From NCBI RefSeq assembly GCF_004123845.1, contig NZ_NBDP01000030.1:620001-684000 (forward strand): a stretch of 64,000 nt of DNA, written 5' to 3'. The position numbers and the translations under genes were made by a program. This DNA is from Allobosea sp. Tri-44 (lineage in GTDB: Bacteria > Pseudomonadota > Alphaproteobacteria > Rhizobiales > Beijerinckiaceae). Shown one piece after another: positions 60,870 to 64,000 of this stretch. The notes beneath the pieces are model-generated. The model was given only the letters and a program-made list of their open reading frames with translations. It was not told the origin of the DNA and made no database searches. Each line of letters begins with the position of its first letter. The stretch's first letter is position 1.

Positions 60870-62012
60870 ATGCTGACCCGCCGACATCTGCTGCGCGCCT
60901 TTGCCGTGACCGCAAGCCTTGCCATTACGGCCCTGCCCGCGCTGGCCGACAAGGTCACGGTGACCGACATCGTCGGGCGCAAGGTCGAGGTCGAGGCCCC
61001 GGTCAAGCGGATCATCCTCGGCGAGGGCCGGCAGATGTATTTCGTCGGCGCACTCGACAAGGACGAGCCGTTCAAGCGTGTCGTCGGCTGGCGTGACGAT
61101 CTCGGCAAGGCCGACCCCGAGACCTACCGCCACTATGAAAAGCGCTATCCGCAGATCGCCAAGTTGCCGACCTTCGGCGGCATGAAGGAAGGCGCCTTCG
61201 ACATCGAGCAGGCGATCGCGCTCAAGCCCGACGTGCTCTTCCTCAACATCGAGGCCAAGATCGCCAGCGACGAGGCCAAGCTGGTCGAGAAGCTCGCCTC
61301 GGTCGGCATTCCGGTCGTCTATGTCGACTTCCGCGAGAAGCCGTTCGAGCATACCGAGCCGTCGATGCGGCTGATCGGCAAGCTCTTCGGCAAGGAGCAG
61401 ATCGCCGAGGACTTCATCACGTTCCGCGCCGAGCAGATCAAGGTCGTGACCGATCGCCTTGCCAAGGCGACCGATCTCAAGCGCCCACTGGTCATGGTCG
61501 AGCGCGCCGGTGGCTATTCCGACGATTGCTGCATGTCCTTCGGCAACGAGAACTTCGGCAAGATGGTCGAGTTCGCCGGCGGCCGGAACCTGGCGGCTCC
61601 GCTGATCCCCGGCACCTTCGGCACGGTCAATGCCGAGCAGATCGTCGCGTCCAACCCCGATGTCGTGATCGTCACCGGCAGCAATTGGGACGGCTATGTC
61701 CCCGGCGGCAACTGGGTCGGCCTGGGCTACGGCGCCAACATGACCGAGGCGCGCCGCAAGCTAACCAATCTGATGAAGCGCCCGGCCTTCTCGCAGACTG
61801 CGGCGGTCAAGAACGGCCGCGTCCACGGCATCTGGCACCAGTTCTACAACAGCCCCTACCAGTTCGTGGCAATCCAGGAGATCGCGAAGTGGCTGCACCC
61901 CGATCTGTTCCAGGACGTCGATCCGGGCGCCACCATGAAGGTCCTCCACGAGCGCTTCCTGCCGCTGCCCTATGAGCCTGGCCTGTGGGTCTCGCTCGAG
62001 CCCGGCAAGTGA
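60870..62012 (+). CDS. Iron-siderophore-type ABC transporter substrate-binding protein
   Basis: A 380-residue periplasmic binding protein of the FecB/BtuF type. The N-terminus is a signal peptide with a basic start (MLTRRHLLRAFAVTASLAITALPALA). The mature part begins KVTVTDIVGRKVEVEAPVKRIILGEG, as in ferric-siderophore binders, and has AIALKPDVLFLNIEA, PVVYVDF, FAGGRNLAA and SNPDVVIVTGSNWDG. It overlaps the permease gene by 4 bases (GTGA). It delivers a ferric complex, haem or cobalamin-type ligand; which one is unresolved. Confidence 0.87.
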   Translation: MLTRRHLLRAFAVTASLAITALPALADKVTVTDIVGRKVEVEAPVKRIILGEGRQMYFVGALDKDEPFKRVVGWRDDLGKADPETYRHYEKRYPQIAKLPTFGGMKEGAFDIEQAIALKPDVLFLNIEAKIASDEAKLVEKLASVGIPVVYVDFREKPFEHTEPSMRLIGKLFGKEQIAEDFITFRAEQIKVVTDRLAKATDLKRPLVMVERAGGYSDDCCMSFGNENFGKMVEFAGGRNLAAPLIPGTFGTVNAEQIVASNPDVVIVTGSNWDGYVPGGNWVGLGYGANMTEARRKLTNLMKRPAFSQTAAVKNGRVHGIWHQFYNSPYQFVAIQEIAKWLHPDLFQDVDPGATMKVLHERFLPLPYEPGLWVSLEPGK

Positions 62013-63112
62013 GCCTTGCTCCGGCCAGCGCCGACGAGATCGTGACCGAGCCGGCGGAGGTTGCCCGGAGCGCGGCCCAGGGCCGCGATGCCTACCGGGC
62101 TCTGTCGCTGCGCCGCAAGCTGATCCTCGTCGGCTTTGCGCTCGTGCTGCTGGCCTGCCTGATCGTCGATCTCATGCTTGGACCGGCGCGCTACAGCGTA
62201 GCCGAGGTCGTCAACGCGCTGATCTCGCCCTCGACCGCCCCGGCCGCGGTTAGGGTCGTGATCTGGGATATCCGCCTGCCGGTCGCGCTGATGGCCGTCG
62301 TCACGGGCGCGTCGCTGGCGATCGCCGGCGCGCAGATGCAGACGGTGCTGAACAACCCGCTCGCCAGCCCGTTCACGCTCGGCATCTCGGCCGCCGCAAG
62401 CTTCGGGGCAGCGCTGGCGCTGGTCTTCGGCGTCGCGATCGTGCCGCTCGCGATCGACTACATCGTGCCGCTCAACGCCTTCATCATGGCGATGGGCGCC
62501 TCCATGCTGATCCATGCGCTGAGCCAGCGCCGCGGCGTCACGACCGAGACTGTGGTGCTGCTCGGCATCGCGCTGGTCTTCACCTTCAACGCCCTGCTCT
62601 CACTGCTGCAGTTCTTCGCCTCCGAGCAGGCGCTTGGCGCCGTCGTCTTCTGGATGATGGGCTCGCTGACCAAGGCGAATTGGCACAAGCTGGCGATCAC
62701 CTCGACCGTGCTCGTCCTCTGCATCCCGCTGTTCGCGCGCCGGGCCTGGGCCCTGACGACGCTGCGGCTCGGCGACGAGAAGGCGGCGAGCTTCGGCATT
62801 GACGTCAGGTATTTGCGGCTCGAGACTATGCTGCTCGTCGCCCTGCTCGCGGCGGTGCCGGTCGCCTTTGTCGGCACGATCGGCTTCATCGGCCTGGTCG
62901 GCCCGCACATCGCCCGGATGGTGATCGGCGAGGACCAGCGCTTTTTCCTGCCGGCCTCGGCGCTGGCCGGCGCGGCGATCCTGTCGGCCTCCTCCGTGGT
63001 CAGCAAGTCGCTGATCCCCGGCCTGATCTTCCCGATCAGCATCGTCACGGCGCTGGTCGGCGTGCCGTTCTTCTTCAGTCTGATCCTGACCAGCCGGAGG
63101 CGCTCATGGTGA
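62009..63112 (+). CDS. FecCD family ABC transporter permease
   Basis: A 367-residue membrane permease with 9-10 helices. It starts at the GTG of the GTGA overlap with the binding protein gene. Family motifs are VVIWDIRLPVALMAVVTGASLAIAGAQMQTVLNNPLASPFTLGISAAASFGAALAL and VGTIGFIGLVGPHIARMVIGEDQRFFLPASALAGAAIL, the FecCD signature. It overlaps the ATPase gene by 7 bases. It pairs with itself and the ATPase to import the ligand. Confidence 0.93.
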   Translation: MSLAPASADEIVTEPAEVARSAAQGRDAYRALSLRRKLILVGFALVLLACLIVDLMLGPARYSVAEVVNALISPSTAPAAVRVVIWDIRLPVALMAVVTGASLAIAGAQMQTVLNNPLASPFTLGISAAASFGAALALVFGVAIVPLAIDYIVPLNAFIMAMGASMLIHALSQRRGVTTETVVLLGIALVFTFNALLSLLQFFASEQALGAVVFWMMGSLTKANWHKLAITSTVLVLCIPLFARRAWALTTLRLGDEKAASFGIDVRYLRLETMLLVALLAAVPVAFVGTIGFIGLVGPHIARMVIGEDQRFFLPASALAGAAILSASSVVSKSLIPGLIFPISIVTALVGVPFFFSLILTSRRRSW

Positions 63113-63906
63113 AGCGCCTGATGCTCAACGATGTCGGCGTCGCCTATGGCAAGCGCCAGATCCTCAGCGGGATCAGCACGCCCGAGATGACGGGCGGCGA
63201 AATCGTCGCCGTGATCGGTCCCAACGCCGCCGGCAAATCGAGCCTGTTTCGCCGCATCGCCGGACTGATCCCGGGTGCCGGCTCGGTCGAAGTCGTCAGC
63301 GCCCACGGCAAGACGCCCTGCTACCTGCCGCAGGATACGGCGGTGAATGCGGTGCTGACCGTCTACGAATCGATCCTGCTCGCCCGCAAGCAGGGCGGCT
63401 CCTGGAGTGTCGGTGACGATGAGCTCGCAGCCATCGACGAAGCCCTGCACGCACTCGACATCGCCGACCTCGCCTTCCGCGGCCTCGGCGAGCTCAGCGG
63501 CGGCCAGCGCCAGCTCGTCTCGATCGCCCAGACGCTGGTGCGCCGGCCCGAGATCATGCTGCTCGACGAGCCGACCAGCGCGCTCGACCTGCACCGCCAG
63601 TTCGAGGTGCTGAGCCTTGTCTCACGGCTGGCGCGCGAGCGGCAGGTCTGCGTGCTGATCGCGATCCACGATCTCAACCAGGCGCTGCGCATCGCCGACA
63701 AGGTGATGGTGCTGGCCAAGGGCCGCCTCGCCGCCTTCGGCGACCCGCGCGAGATCATTACGCCGGCTTTGCTCGAAGAGGTCTATGGCGTCGTCGCGCG
63801 GGTCGAGGCGAACGAGGGCGAGACGCCCTTCGTCGTCGTCCATGGCTCGGCGCGCAGGCATAGCCGCAGCGATACGCAGCTTGCCGCCGCCAGACCGGCA
63901 GCATAG
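63106..63906 (+). CDS. ABC transporter ATP-binding protein of the iron importer (FecE-like)
   Basis: A 266-residue ATPase: Walker A GPNAAGKSS near residue 40, signature LSGGQRQLVSIAQTL near 130, Walker B EIMLLDEPTSALD and switch His in AIHDLNQALRIADKVMVLAKGRLAAFGDPREII. It energises the FecCD-type permease in the same operon. Confidence 0.95.
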   Translation: MVKRLMLNDVGVAYGKRQILSGISTPEMTGGEIVAVIGPNAAGKSSLFRRIAGLIPGAGSVEVVSAHGKTPCYLPQDTAVNAVLTVYESILLARKQGGSWSVGDDELAAIDEALHALDIADLAFRGLGELSGGQRQLVSIAQTLVRRPEIMLLDEPTSALDLHRQFEVLSLVSRLARERQVCVLIAIHDLNQALRIADKVMVLAKGRLAAFGDPREIITPALLEEVYGVVARVEANEGETPFVVVHGSARRHSRSDTQLAAARPAA

Positions 63907-63930
63907 TTCCATCCCAGTTTCGCACGGCGA

Positions 63931-64000
63931 ATGCCAATGCCCGATAGCAGCCTCTCCACCCCCGGCGCCAATTTCTCCCTCAAGGAGGAAATCCGGTCCT
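63931..64000 (+). CDS. Start of the next gene in the iron importer operon (cut by the window end)
   Basis: An ATG at 63931 (or in-frame at 63937) opens a frame of 23 codons, MPMPDSSLSTPGANFSLKEEI, to the edge. It is in the same direction 24 bases after the ATPase, so it probably belongs to the operon. Too little is visible to name it. Confidence 0.4.
   Translation, partial: MPMPDSSLSTPGANFSLKEEIRS

Noticed and set aside
1-64000. CRISPR arrays, rRNA or tRNA genes
   Set aside because: No regular repeat-spacer pattern and no rRNA or tRNA-like sequence was noticed by eye. A covariance-model search was not possible here.

Overview
The window is high-GC chromosomal DNA of an alphaproteobacterium. 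The gene content points to Hyphomicrobiales, perhaps Bosea or a relative. Pointers are a methylsuccinyl-CoA dehydrogenase of the ethylmalonyl-CoA pathway, a fused 5-oxoprolinase beside a TRAP transporter, pyruvate phosphate dikinase, a SleB-like cell wall hydrolase, and the palindromic intergenic repeats common in that order. The genus is an inference from content, not a measured assignment.

Layout. Positions 1-15.5 kb are chromosomal: a chemotaxis receptor start, GNAT, LysE exporter, SDR, a VapBC pair, 5-oxoprolinase divergent from a TRAP transporter operon over a palindromic operator, a MarR-type regulator, a toxin/DUF2019 immunity pair, methylsuccinyl-CoA dehydrogenase and a cell wall hydrolase.

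Positions 15,528-38,169 are a 22.6 kb Mu-like transposable prophage whose two ends can be read directly. They are TG...CA termini, matching inverted 18-bp binding sites exactly 6 bp inside each end, further sites inside, and a 5-bp target duplication GCGGT. The early region (S24 repressor, Ner-like protein, ParB-like protein, DDE transposase) sits at high coordinates. A deletion has fused the transposase gene to the 3' end of the DNA-circularisation tail gene, so head, sheath, tube and tape-measure genes are gone. What remains of the late region is hub (gpD-like), spike (gp45), gp46, baseplate J, gp48, tail fibre, DUF4376 protein and Dam. The element carries three blocks of non-phage cargo. 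One is a 1,696-residue Cap4/DUF4297-like nuclease plus STAND ATPase (Avs-like) beside one end. The second is a trypsin-like protease divergent from a DUF4935 PIN nuclease, inserted between spike and gp46 genes. The third is a divergent pair at the other end, a 643-residue protein with an RNxxxH motif and a small membrane protein. I read the element as a decayed, defence-carrying transposable prophage.

Positions 38.2-46.4 kb are a patchwork: a second orphan copy of the element end, a HEPN-like protein, a truncated SOS-associated peptidase, an RTX protein, an acyltransferase, two methyltransferases with a degenerate composite copy of both, and a MipA/OmpV porin-like protein.

Positions 46.9-64 kb return to core chromosome: CsbD, PstS, small secreted proteins, infA, a DEAD-box helicase with a cold-shock protein, a GFA protein, an EEP-family phosphodiesterase, a HAD hydrolase with a fragment of a paralogue, ppdK, an FMN-dependent 2-hydroxyacid dehydrogenase, an AbrB/PIN toxin-antitoxin pair with a clear operator, a YcgN-like cysteine-cluster protein, and an iron-siderophore-type ABC importer (binding protein, permease, ATPase) followed by the first codons of another gene.
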